From Hyphomicrobiales bacterium (GTDB lineage: Bacteria; Pseudomonadota; Alphaproteobacteria; Rhizobiales; Rhizobiaceae), in assembly GCA_017305935.1 (NCBI GenBank), contig JAFKJU010000021.1, forward strand, positions 1 through 64,000: a DNA stretch of 64,000 nt, written 5' to 3'. Below are positions 52,908-60,547 of this stretch, piece after piece. Position numbers and translations under genes: made by a program. Below the pieces are notes generated by a model. The model made no database searches, was not told the origin of the DNA, and saw nothing but the letters and a program-made list of their open reading frames with translations. Every line of letters starts with the position of its first letter. The stretch's first letter is position 1.

Positions 52908-54715
52908 GACAGGCTTTCCTTATAGGCGATGATCCGCCGCGCGGCGTCGATATAGACGGGATCGATGACGAGGCCGCCGGCATCGCGGATGGCGGCGGGC
53001 GCCAGGCCCTCCAGCATGGTGCGGTCCTCGGGCGAAAGGTCGGCGGTGTTGGCGGCCAGCCAGTCGCGGAAGGCGGGCGTTTCGGTGGCACCCGCCTGCG
53101 TTGCCAGATCGATGCGGGCGCGCAGCGTCGCCGGATCGGCGCTCATATCGGCAAGGGCGGCTTCGAGGCGGGTCGCGACATGCTGGACCAGCGCCTGCGC
53201 GCCAAGCGTATGGCGCATGGCGTCGATGCGCTGGCGCAGGCTGCGCGAGGCCGGGGCGGCAAACAGTGGCGAGACGCGGGCCGCGTCGGCATCCGTTTCA
53301 TGGGCGAGGGTATCGAGATCGCGTAGCGTGTGCAGCAGCACCGGCAGATCGGCCGGCTTGGACGGGCTGCGGATCGGCGTGATGGAGAGCGTGCGGTCAC
53401 CGACGCGGCTCGCCAGCTCGACGTCGTGGCCGAAACTCCTATAGACCCAGTAGCCGGCGCCGCAGATGGCGAGAATGGAAGCGGCCAGCATCGCCGTCTG
53501 GAGATAGGTGCGTACGCGGTGCCGCCGGCTTTTCGAGACCAAGCCGGCCTCCGGCAGCATCACCGATTTCAGCACGCCGTTGATGAAATAGCCGCGATCC
53601 TCGTCGTCCAGCCCGAGATCGGGCGGCAACATGCCGATGCGCGGCATGGCGAAACGCCGGGACAGCTCCGGCAGCAGCGCGTCGATGGACAGCGGTTCCT
53701 GCCGGGCGCTGGTCAGGAAGATGCCGCGCAAGAACGCGCCCTGCCAGCTACGGTCGCCATCCGGGGAAAACCCGTCCAGCAGCGGCGCGATGGTCTTTTG
53801 CAAGGCGGCGATCTGGGCGGAAAAGCTTTGCAGATGGCCGCAACGCACCGGATCGGCCTCGCGCGACAGCCATTCCATATGCCGGGCGCGCATCGAGGCG
53901 AGGATATCCTGGAAACCGCGGTCGATTTCCTGGGCACGCTCGGCGGCGGGGCGCGCCTCGGCCATGGTTTCGAAGGGCAGCAGGAAACCCCAGGGCTGGT
54001 CGCGCTCCTGCTGTTCGTAGCGGTCGAAGAACTCGCGAAAACCGGGGATCAGGTCGGTCTTGGTCAGGCCGAGATAGGTCGGGATGCGGCTCTGGGCGAT
54101 GTCGTCGAGCAGGCGCAAGCCGTTGGCGACGGCCTGCATCACCATGCGCTGCTCTTCGAGATCGGCAAGCGTCAGGTCGGCGGGGCTGATGGTCAGCAGC
54201 GTCGCGTTCAGCGGCTGCAGCGGGCGCAGGCTGCGCAGCAGCTCGAAGATGGCGCGCATCTGGTCGGTGTCGATCAGCGAGGCCTCGACATAGACGGCAT
54301 CGGGGCCGACCCACCATGTCGCGTCGGCGATGGAAACGGGCATGCCGAGCTTCTGGTCGGCGCGTTCGAGAATGCTGGTCTTGCCGCTGCCAGGCGGGCC
54401 GGCGACGAGGAAGAACGGCACCGAATTGCGCCCGCGCTCGCCCTTGAGGCCGCGCTTGGCGAGAAAGGCTGCGACGGCGCGGCGGTTGGTCTTCAGCGTC
54501 GGCGATTCCGTCGCCGAATTGCGCAGGAAGCGCCGCCAGAAAACCACCGGCACCAACGCCCAGAGGATCAGCGGCGCCATCGACAGCGCGAAGCGCAGCT
54601 CGGGCGCGACCGTCGCGAGGCCCAGCCATTGGCCGCCATTCGCCCACAGCATCCAGCCGGCGACAGCGGCGACCGGCAGTCCGAGCAGCCAGAGCGCGAG
54701 CGACGACGGCTTCAT
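52904..54715 (-). CDS. short TssM/IcmF N-terminal-like protein
   Basis: A 603-residue membrane protein that repeats the N-terminal plan of TssM: helices near 6-24 and 42-60, Walker A GPPGSGKTS (106-114) in a NTPase-like domain (LLTISPADLTLADLEEQR, LGLTKTDLIPGFREFFDRYE), and a third helix near 408-428 (TYLQTAMLAASILAICGAG). Only about 170 periplasmic residues follow, where TssM has about 690, so the TssJ-binding part is missing. It is not a broken half of tssM because both genes have their own Walker motif and coupled start/stop overlaps. It may assemble with TssM/TssL or regulate the complex. Confidence 0.75.
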   Translation of the reverse strand: MKPSSLALWLLGLPVAAVAGWMLWANGGQWLGLATVAPELRFALSMAPLILWALVPVVFWRRFLRNSATESPTLKTNRRAVAAFLAKRGLKGERGRNSVPFFLVAGPPGSGKTSILERADQKLGMPVSIADATWWVGPDAVYVEASLIDTDQMRAIFELLRSLRPLQPLNATLLTISPADLTLADLEEQRMVMQAVANGLRLLDDIAQSRIPTYLGLTKTDLIPGFREFFDRYEQQERDQPWGFLLPFETMAEARPAAERAQEIDRGFQDILASMRARHMEWLSREADPVRCGHLQSFSAQIAALQKTIAPLLDGFSPDGDRSWQGAFLRGIFLTSARQEPLSIDALLPELSRRFAMPRIGMLPPDLGLDDEDRGYFINGVLKSVMLPEAGLVSKSRRHRVRTYLQTAMLAASILAICGAGYWVYRSFGHDVELASRVGDRTLSITPIRSPSKPADLPVLLHTLRDLDTLAHETDADAARVSPLFAAPASRSLRQRIDAMRHTLGAQALVQHVATRLEAALADMSADPATLRARIDLATQAGATETPAFRDWLAANTADLSPEDRTMLEGLAPAAIRDAGGLVIDPVYIDAARRIIAYKESLS

Positions 54716-56193
54716 GGCTGCTTTTCCGCCGGGATGCGGAATTCCACGCGGCGATTGCGCGCGCGTCCCTCGGGCGTGTCGTTGGCGACAATCGGGTCGT
54801 CCTCGCCGCGTCCCTCGAAGACGACGCGGCCGGGATCGTCGAGATGATGCTGCAGCATCTGCGCCGCCGAGCGGGCGCGGGCAACCGAGATGTCCATGTT
54901 GTTGCCGAGCGCGCTGCCGGCGCCGACAGGCACGTTGTCGGTGTGGCCAAGGACGGTGATGCGGCCGGGCTCCGGGTTCAGCGCCGCGCCGATCTGGGTG
55001 ACGACCGGTTCCTCGGTCGCGGCGAGATCGAGGCCGCCGGAGGGGAAGGAGGCGGCGAGCATGCGGATGACGATCTCGTCGCCGACCTGCACGACTTCGG
55101 TGCGCTGCGCGGCGATTTCGGGCGCCAGCACCTCGGAAATGCGCTCGATCTGCGTCTTGCGCACCGGCGGCACGGGGGCGGGGATATCGGGAATGCCGGC
55201 CTTTTCGACGACCACCGGAATGGTCGGCACGAGGGCGCGGATCTGCTGGGCCGAACGCTCGACGTCGGATTGCAGGGTGATGCTGGAAAAGGCCCAGAGA
55301 CCGATCAGCAGCAGGAGCAGCAGCAGGGCGATGGCCCAGGGCGCGACCATGCTGAGCGGCGGGCGATGCGGGGCGGCAATCGTCTGCCAGGCGGCGGAAA
55401 GATTGCGCTCATAGGGGCCGCGAATGCGGCGGATGGTGCGGTAGAGATCGTGGCGCAGGCGCTGCAACTGCCCCTGCCCGCCTTCCATCACCCGGTATTT
55501 GCCGGAAAAGCCGATGGCGAGGCAGATGGCCAGCAGTTCCAGCGCGTCGACATTCTGCTCGGGCTGCTGCGAGACCTGTTGCAACAGATCGTAGAAGCGT
55601 TCGCCGCCCCAGGTCTCGTTGTAGAGGACGCCGACGAGGCTGCTGCTCGCCCAGCCGCTGGCAGCCCCCCAGCGGGTGCTGAGGATGATGTCGTCGATGG
55701 TGGCGCAGAGCGCATAACGCGAAACGCGGATGAGCCGGTCGGGCACATCCTTGGTCATCGCCGCGGTCTCGAAATTGCGGATCTCGTCCATGACCCGGCT
55801 GCGAAACTCGGGGATATCCTCCGGCGGCGCGCTTTCGATCAGCCGGCCGGCCAGCCACAGCAGCGGCGAGGCGGCGCTGACCAGCGGGTTGATCGCGGCC
55901 ATGTCGAAGGCCTTGTCGATGGCCGGATCGTTGCGGCGCGTCTGGCGCTCCACCGGCGCCTGCAGGCCGAAATCGTCGGCATATCCCTGGGTCTGCTTGG
56001 CGCCGAGATCGAAATAATCGTCAAGCGAGGCGCTCGGGCCAGAACGACGCAAGGCTTCACCCTCGCTCTTTGGTGCAAAGGCGTTCTGTTGCGCAAAGGC
56101 ATGTGGTGCCATCGGCACCACGCGTGGCGGCTCGCTCGGCAGCGGCCTGCGGATCGTATCGTCCTCGTCGGGAAGGGAAAAAGGATCGGTCAG
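54712..56193 (-). CDS. tssL: type VI secretion membrane protein TssL with OmpA-like domain
   Basis: A 493-residue T6SS membrane-complex protein. The cytoplasmic DotU domain includes LWLAGRLIESAPPEDIPEF and SLVGVLYNETWGGERFYDLL. A single membrane helix near 281-301 (MVAPWAIALLLLLLLIGLWA) precedes an OmpA/Pal peptidoglycan-binding domain (TVLGHTDNVPVG, SVARARSAAQML, PEGRARNRRVEFRI). I choose a CTG start at 56193: GGGAG lies 7 nt upstream, right after the tssK stop, and the resulting N-terminus TDPFSLPDEDDTIRRP resembles known TssL beginnings. No ATG, GTG or TTG exists nearer than the GTG at 56121, which would lose 24 residues. Confidence 0.9.
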   Translation of the reverse strand: MTDPFSLPDEDDTIRRPLPSEPPRVVPMAPHAFAQQNAFAPKSEGEALRRSGPSASLDDYFDLGAKQTQGYADDFGLQAPVERQTRRNDPAIDKAFDMAAINPLVSAASPLLWLAGRLIESAPPEDIPEFRSRVMDEIRNFETAAMTKDVPDRLIRVSRYALCATIDDIILSTRWGAASGWASSSLVGVLYNETWGGERFYDLLQQVSQQPEQNVDALELLAICLAIGFSGKYRVMEGGQGQLQRLRHDLYRTIRRIRGPYERNLSAAWQTIAAPHRPPLSMVAPWAIALLLLLLLIGLWAFSSITLQSDVERSAQQIRALVPTIPVVVEKAGIPDIPAPVPPVRKTQIERISEVLAPEIAAQRTEVVQVGDEIVIRMLAASFPSGGLDLAATEEPVVTQIGAALNPEPGRITVLGHTDNVPVGAGSALGNNMDISVARARSAAQMLQHHLDDPGRVVFEGRGEDDPIVANDTPEGRARNRRVEFRIPAEKQP

Positions 56194-56198
56194 CGTCT

Positions 56199-56205
56199 CT
56201 CTCCC
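56199..56205 (-). promoter_or_regulatory. ribosome binding site supporting a CTG start for tssL
   Basis: On the minus strand GGGAGAG directly follows the TAA of tssK, and its GGGAG core is 7 nt from the CTG at 56193. The next standard start codon (GTG at 56121) has no comparable site and would truncate the conserved N-terminus. Confidence 0.55.
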
Positions 56206-57534
56206 TTAATCCTTGATGGCCCAGAGATCGAGCTCAAGCCCCGGGAAATCCCCGGCGACGTGAATGGCGAGCCCGGCACCGCTGGCGATCTGCTTCCAGA
56301 TCGGGCTGGTGCGGTCGAGCTCGAAATAGACCTTGCCGGAATGATAGGGAATCTGGCGCGGCGCCACCGGCAGGCTGCGCAGCATGATGCCCGGAAGGGC
56401 GGTGTTGACCAGTTCCGAGATCTGCTCGACCGGCCCGATCTTGATCTGGCCGATCAGGCGGCGCATCAGCGTGTCCGAGGGGATATCCGCCTTGGCCGCC
56501 AGCACGAAGGCATATTTGAGATAGAGCGAGCGATCCGGCACATCGGCGACGCGGATGCCGTAGCGATGCTCGGTGAGCGGAATGGCAATGGCGCTGCGCT
56601 CCAGCACGACGCTGAGCGACTGCCGGATCGCGGCGATGACAGGCGTGAAGCTCGGCTGGATGCGCTCGTGGTCGTAGACCGGGAAGGCGCGCGGCCGGCG
56701 CGTCGGGCTGGTGAAGGTCGCAAGCTCGCCGGCCAGGCCGATGGCGGCCATGTAGAGGCTTTCGGGATGCACGAAGGAGGCGGAGGCCAGATGCGAAAAC
56801 AGCGGCTGGTAGCGGTTGATCGCCTGCAGCATCATCGCGTCGGTCATTTCGGCCGCCGTTCCCGCACTTGCGCCGGCCAGACGGTTGGCGATCGCCTCGC
56901 CGCGATGGTTGAGCAGGCCGACGATCTCGGTCATGAAGCCGGAGAGCAGGCCGGCGACCTGGCAATCCAGCGTCGGCGGCACGTAGGATTCGTCAAGCAC
57001 GACGGTGTTGTCGGCGCGCACCTCGATAATGCGGGCAAGGCCGATGCCGACGAAGCCGCTGCGGTCGCTGGATTCGAGCTGGTAGCGCAGGCGCAGCTTG
57101 CCGACCGTGATCGGGGCGGCCGACATGTCGCTGCTGTTGGCGTCGGCAACCTCGATTTCGCTAGCGACGTAGCGTGTCAGGGTTTCCGCGTCGGGATCGG
57201 CGGCTTCCTGTCCCCCCGGCTGGCTGATCGGCAAGGTGAGATAGACGATGGCGTTGCGGACGTTTTCGTTGAGCACCAGCGGCTGCAAGCCTGCGACATC
57301 GGCGGGAATGCTGAAGGGCGTGCCGTCGGCGAACACGCCGGAGGCGCGTTCGACGCCGAAGCGGCCGATCGACAGAAGCTCGCGGTTCAGCCGCAGCTCG
57401 GTCAGGCCCCAGCCATAGGGGCGCAGGCCCTTGGAGCGGCTGCGGATCAGCCGCTCGACATAACGGGCATCCTGCTGGAAGTGCTGGGCGCGGATGAACA
57501 TGCCCTCCGACCAGATAACTTTGTCAAACGACAT
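56206..57534 (-). CDS. tssK: type VI secretion baseplate protein TssK
   Basis: A 442-residue trimeric adaptor linking the baseplate to the membrane complex. The start MSFDKVIWSEGMFIRAQHFQ is diagnostic of TssK, followed by SKGLRPYGWGLTELRLNREL. The C-terminal part ALPGIMLRSLPVAPRQIPYH and YFELDRTSPIWKQI is also conserved. The ATG at 57534 is fixed by this N-terminus and by GGAAGGGAAA upstream. The 158-bp leader between tssJ and tssK contains hairpins, so tssK may have its own expression control. Confidence 0.95.
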   Translation of the reverse strand: MSFDKVIWSEGMFIRAQHFQQDARYVERLIRSRSKGLRPYGWGLTELRLNRELLSIGRFGVERASGVFADGTPFSIPADVAGLQPLVLNENVRNAIVYLTLPISQPGGQEAADPDAETLTRYVASEIEVADANSSDMSAAPITVGKLRLRYQLESSDRSGFVGIGLARIIEVRADNTVVLDESYVPPTLDCQVAGLLSGFMTEIVGLLNHRGEAIANRLAGASAGTAAEMTDAMMLQAINRYQPLFSHLASASFVHPESLYMAAIGLAGELATFTSPTRRPRAFPVYDHERIQPSFTPVIAAIRQSLSVVLERSAIAIPLTEHRYGIRVADVPDRSLYLKYAFVLAAKADIPSDTLMRRLIGQIKIGPVEQISELVNTALPGIMLRSLPVAPRQIPYHSGKVYFELDRTSPIWKQIASGAGLAIHVAGDFPGLELDLWAIKD

Positions 57535-57553
57535 GGTCGCTTTCCCTTCCCAA

Positions 57554-57576
57554 GTAACCGGCGCGAAACCGGTTAC
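57554..57576. repeat. hairpin in the tssJ-tssK intergenic leader
   Basis: GTAACCGG and CCGGTTAC are perfect 8-bp arms around a 7-nt loop, 19 bp upstream of the tssK start codon. It could shape translation or mRNA processing between tssJ and tssK. Confidence 0.5.
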
Positions 57577-57603
57577 GCACCTTTGCCTGAATGCCGTCGG
57601 GCC

Positions 57604-57631
57604 TTTTCGCTTTTCCCCAGAAGAGCGAAAA
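57604..57631. repeat. second hairpin in the tssJ-tssK leader
   Basis: TTTTCGCT and AGCGAAAA are perfect 8-bp arms around a 12-nt loop. On the minus strand the T-rich end comes last (AGCGAAAA is read as TTTTCGCT), so partial termination after tssJ is possible. Confidence 0.45.
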
Positions 57632-57639
57632 TACTCCAA

Positions 57640-57692
57640 CGCCTTTTTTAAGCATTTCCCGGAAAGCCGCTGCGTGCTTCGCTGAAAACGCC
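57640..57692. repeat. RIME-like palindromic element, copy C
   Basis: Contains GCATTTCCCGGAAA and GCTTCGCTGAAAACGCC in the style of copies A and B, although the match is looser. It fills the space next to the tssJ stop codon inside the T6SS operon. Confidence 0.35.
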
Positions 57693-58250
57693 TCAGTCCT
57701 GCGGACCCAGATCCACCGCGAGCGTCTTGAGATCGGCCTTCAGCTTGAAGCGCTTCTCGCCCTGCAAGCCGACCATTGCCCGCCATTTTGCATTTTCGAA
57801 ATTGCGGAAGCCGACCACGACGGCAACGATGCTCGTGCCCTCGATCAGGTTGGCCTTGACGTGCTCGATGCCGCCGGGCGTCAGGTAAATCTCCGTCTTA
57901 CCGAGCATGGTAGGCCCCAGCGTCTTGGCATCCTCTTCCCAAAGCTGGCGAAAACTCGCATTCGAGAAGTTGGTTTCGGCATTCAGCTGATAGAGCCGCA
58001 TGACGACGGGCGCCGGCACGCCGTCCGGGCCGGGATTGGCCAATGGCGAGGCGACCGCGACGAAATCGAGGCTGGCTGCCGCAGGCGCCGGCTTGATCTC
58101 GATCTCCTTCGGCGGCGGCACGTCCTTCTTGCCGAACAGCCCGCAGGCCGTCAGGCTTGACGCAAGCACGCAGACGAACACGAAACGCGCGGCCACCGAC
58201 AGGCCTTTCGGTACGGCACGCAGGAGCCCTCCGCGCGCCGCAAATCCCAT
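57693..58250 (-). CDS. tssJ: type VI secretion outer-membrane lipoprotein TssJ
   Basis: A 185-residue lipoprotein. The signal segment ARFVFVCVLASSLTACG ends in a lipobox (LTAC), giving a Cys for lipidation. The mature domain shows APVVMRLYQLNAETNFSNAS and LGPTMLGKTEIYLTPGG, typical of the TssJ beta-sandwich that binds the TssM periplasmic tip. The ATG at 58250 shares bases with the stop of the FHA gene (TAATG), so the genes are translationally coupled; the in-frame TTG at 58259 is less likely. Confidence 0.92.
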   Translation of the reverse strand: MGFAARGGLLRAVPKGLSVAARFVFVCVLASSLTACGLFGKKDVPPPKEIEIKPAPAAASLDFVAVASPLANPGPDGVPAPVVMRLYQLNAETNFSNASFRQLWEEDAKTLGPTMLGKTEIYLTPGGIEHVKANLIEGTSIVAVVVGFRNFENAKWRAMVGLQGEKRFKLKADLKTLAVDLGPQD

Positions 58251-59014
58251 TACACCCAACGCGACGACTCCTCGCTGAGCAACTGGCGAAGCCGCTGCAT
58301 GAATTTTTCCCGCTCTCCGTCCAACACTGAAACCGCGGCGTCAAGGGCGCGGATCAGCGCGGCCTTTTCCACCGTGGCAGCCATCATGACTATATCCTCC
58401 ATACCGTTTACCGCCGCTGAAGCCCGATGCGCGGCGGAGGCCGGGACGGAAGGCGAATCGGCGCTTTCCGGTCCGGGATTGCGCCAGTCTGGCACATCGG
58501 ACTTGCCCGAAGCTGCACTCGGATCCCACCAGTCCTGCATGATCCTGGTTTCGGGCGCCGCAACCGGCGCGGCGGAAACGGCCGCCTGCGGCGCCTGCGC
58601 CTGTGGCGGAGCAGCAGCGGCATCGAAGCCGAAGGGGCCGTCTGGGAAGGGATCGGCGGTCTCGGCGGCGGCGGGCGGAACGTCCGCGATCCCGGCCGGG
58701 CCATCTTCGATGATCACGCCGACGATGGCGTCGCCGAGCAGCAGCCGGTCGCCATCCGCCAGCGGCCGCAGCACGCCTGGCGTGACCGGCACGCCGTTGA
58801 CGCGCACGCCGTTGGTCGAAAGATCGGTGAGGAAAAAGCCTCCGTCCTTGCGGTCGATGCGGCAATGCGCCTTGGAGAGAACGCGTTCGGGATCGGGGAT
58901 CGACCAGTCGGCCTCCGCAGCGCGGCCGACCACCATGCTGCCCGCCTCGAGCGTCTTTTCCGGAATGGCGCCCATCAAACGCGATGGTCCTTGCAACATC
59001 AGCCGCAGTCGCAT
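58250..59014 (-). CDS. FHA-domain protein of the T6SS (Fha/TagH type)
   Basis: A 254-residue protein with an N-terminal FHA domain (about 20-100) that binds phosphothreonine. Its key residues are present: VVGRAAEADWSIPD (Gly-Arg), LSKAHCRI (Ser and His) and DLSTNGVRVNG (Asn). A Pro/Ala-rich linker follows to about 200, and a short helical end (ALIRALDAAVSVLDGEREKF). It is shorter than TagH (about 400-500). In T6SS loci FHA proteins are activated by a PpkA-type kinase; a kinase gene ends this operon. The stop overlaps the tssJ start. Confidence 0.88.
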   Translation of the reverse strand: MRLRLMLQGPSRLMGAIPEKTLEAGSMVVGRAAEADWSIPDPERVLSKAHCRIDRKDGGFFLTDLSTNGVRVNGVPVTPGVLRPLADGDRLLLGDAIVGVIIEDGPAGIADVPPAAAETADPFPDGPFGFDAAAAPPQAQAPQAAVSAAPVAAPETRIMQDWWDPSAASGKSDVPDWRNPGPESADSPSVPASAAHRASAAVNGMEDIVMMAATVEKAALIRALDAAVSVLDGEREKFMQRLRQLLSEESSRWV

Positions 59015-59083
59015 GTGCCGTTCATCTCTTTCCAGTCATTGGAAGGGGCGCCCTCGATTCGGGGCGCGCGGATCGTCGATGCT

Positions 59084-60160
59084 TTATTCCATGCTTTCCC
59101 GCGCGGCCACAAGACAGGCCGCGTAATGCATACAGGATCTGTCGTGCAGGCGCACATGCCAGGGCACTTCCCGGGCTTCTCCCTGGCGACGAAGCCCGCC
59201 GGCGGCGAGGGGGCCCGGCGAAAGCAGCATGTCGAGGATGGCCTCCGGACGTCCCGCATGGGCCGCCCTTTGAGAGTGACCGCCAAGCCAGGCCTCGACC
59301 GGCGTGACATGGCCGCTCCAGTCGAAGGGCACGGAGAGCAGCGCGGCCGCCCCCGGCTTCAGGATGCGGCTCATCTCCATCAGCCCGGCGCGCGGATCGA
59401 CCATGCAATCGACGACGTTCAGGGCATTGGCGAGCGCGAAGGCATCGGCGCGGAAGGGCAAGGCGAGCACGTCGCAGATCCAGATGTCGACGAGCCCGTC
59501 ATCGTCCTGCCCGGTGGCATAGCGCCGACGGTCGTAGACAAGGCCGGCGCGGCGCAGGCCGTAATCGACCTGGCCGGCGACCGCGGCGCGGCGGCCGGCG
59601 CGCGACAGCGGTACGGAAATATCGATGCCGAGCGTCATTCGCCCGGTGCGCCGGGCAAGTTCCGCGACCGTTCGTCCCGCGCCGCAGCCGATGTCGAGCA
59701 GCGGGCCGGCGGGGAGATCGCCGGCAAGCGCCATTCCTGCGTCGAGCACCCGGGTGATGCCGCCGGGAGCGGCATCGCCGGGCACCGGGCCGAAGCCTTG
59801 CGGATCGAGGTCGCCCCAATGGTCCCACATATAGGAGGAGACATGCTGGCGGATGGAGTCCAGCGCGCTGCCCGGCCCCGCGGCATCGCCGAGCAGGCCT
59901 TCGACGGCCGGCGTCAGGTCGTCGCGCGCCAGCAGATAGAACAGGTTCTGCTGCACGAACTGGCGCACATCCGGCACCAGGATCGGCAACCCATCGATAA
60001 CAGGGTATTCGGCGCCGCAGGCCGTGCATTGCAGGATGCCGGCGGCCATATCGTCGCGGCTTTCCCGTTCGATGACGGCGATGCTGAGCGCATGGTCAAG
60101 GCCTTGCCGGCGGCAGAGCGGGCAAACGGGGGCCAGCGTCTCGAAATGGGCAAGCTTCAC
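59084..60160 (-). CDS. SAM methyltransferase with Trm112-like zinc ribbon, T6SS-embedded
   Basis: A 358-residue protein. The first 65 residues form a Trm112-like ribbon: CPLCRR near 13 and QCTACGAEYPVIDGLPILVP near 44 give two Cys pairs. The class I methyltransferase core follows from about 145 (GPLLDIGCGAGRTVAELARR, then FALANALNVVDCMVDP and ILKPGAAALLSVPFDW). The target is unknown. It lies between the PAAR and FHA genes of the T6SS operon and starts with GTG at 60160. It is the third methyltransferase at this locus; the three are not close copies of one another. Confidence 0.82.
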   Translation of the reverse strand: MKLAHFETLAPVCPLCRRQGLDHALSIAVIERESRDDMAAGILQCTACGAEYPVIDGLPILVPDVRQFVQQNLFYLLARDDLTPAVEGLLGDAAGPGSALDSIRQHVSSYMWDHWGDLDPQGFGPVPGDAAPGGITRVLDAGMALAGDLPAGPLLDIGCGAGRTVAELARRTGRMTLGIDISVPLSRAGRRAAVAGQVDYGLRRAGLVYDRRRYATGQDDDGLVDIWICDVLALPFRADAFALANALNVVDCMVDPRAGLMEMSRILKPGAAALLSVPFDWSGHVTPVEAWLGGHSQRAAHAGRPEAILDMLLSPGPLAAGGLRRQGEAREVPWHVRLHDRSCMHYAACLVAARESME

Positions 60161-60166
60161 GGGCTC

Positions 60167-60547
60167 TTATCCGCCGATCATGACGGTCGGGCAGCCGGGC
60201 GGCAGGATCTTGCCGGTCGGGCTCGGGATCGGGGCGACGCAGGCGGGATGGGTGGTCATGTCGTTGACGCGCGCGGCCGGAAGCCCGCCGATCAGCACCG
60301 AGGACGAGCCCATGGCGATCATGCCGGGGCCGCCGGGAACGCAGCCGGGCAACACGCAGGGTTGCGACATGTCCGTGGAGCGCGCCGCCGGCACGCTGCC
60401 GATCAGCACGTTGGGCTGACCCATGATGATGGCGAGCGGCAGCGCCGGATGCGGCGCGCAGGCCGGCACCAGCGCCGGCGGATGGATCGGCGCATGGCAA
60501 TGCGGCGCATCCTGCAAGATGAGATCTCCGATACGCGCCGCGTTCAC
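60167..60547 (-). CDS. PAAR-type spike-tip protein of the T6SS
   Basis: A 126-residue PAAR-like protein that would sharpen the VgrG spike. It shows internal repeats typical of PAAR/DUF4150 folds: AIIMGQPNVLIGSVPAARST and IAMGSSSVLIGGLPAARVND, with several His/Cys that could bind the tip zinc (PHCHAPIH, CVLPGC, HPACVAP, GCP). No C-terminal toxin domain is attached, so it is a structural tip or carries an effector by non-covalent contact. It starts with GTG at 60547, overlapping the upstream stop as GTGA. Confidence 0.88.
   Translation of the reverse strand: MNAARIGDLILQDAPHCHAPIHPPALVPACAPHPALPLAIIMGQPNVLIGSVPAARSTDMSQPCVLPGCVPGGPGMIAMGSSSVLIGGLPAARVNDMTTHPACVAPIPSPTGKILPPGCPTVMIGG

Noticed and set aside
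49404..54715. tssM split into two genes by a mutation
   Set aside because: Both proteins have their own Walker A and N-terminal helices, and they overlap by GTGA with separate starts, so they are two genes, not fragments of one.
54844..57651. 935-codon plus-strand frame opposite tssL and tssK
   Set aside because: It crosses two well-supported tss genes on the other strand and has no motif of its own.
60167..60547. PAAR protein as a toxin effector
   Set aside because: All 126 residues are accounted for by the PAAR-like repeats, and no toxin domain is attached.
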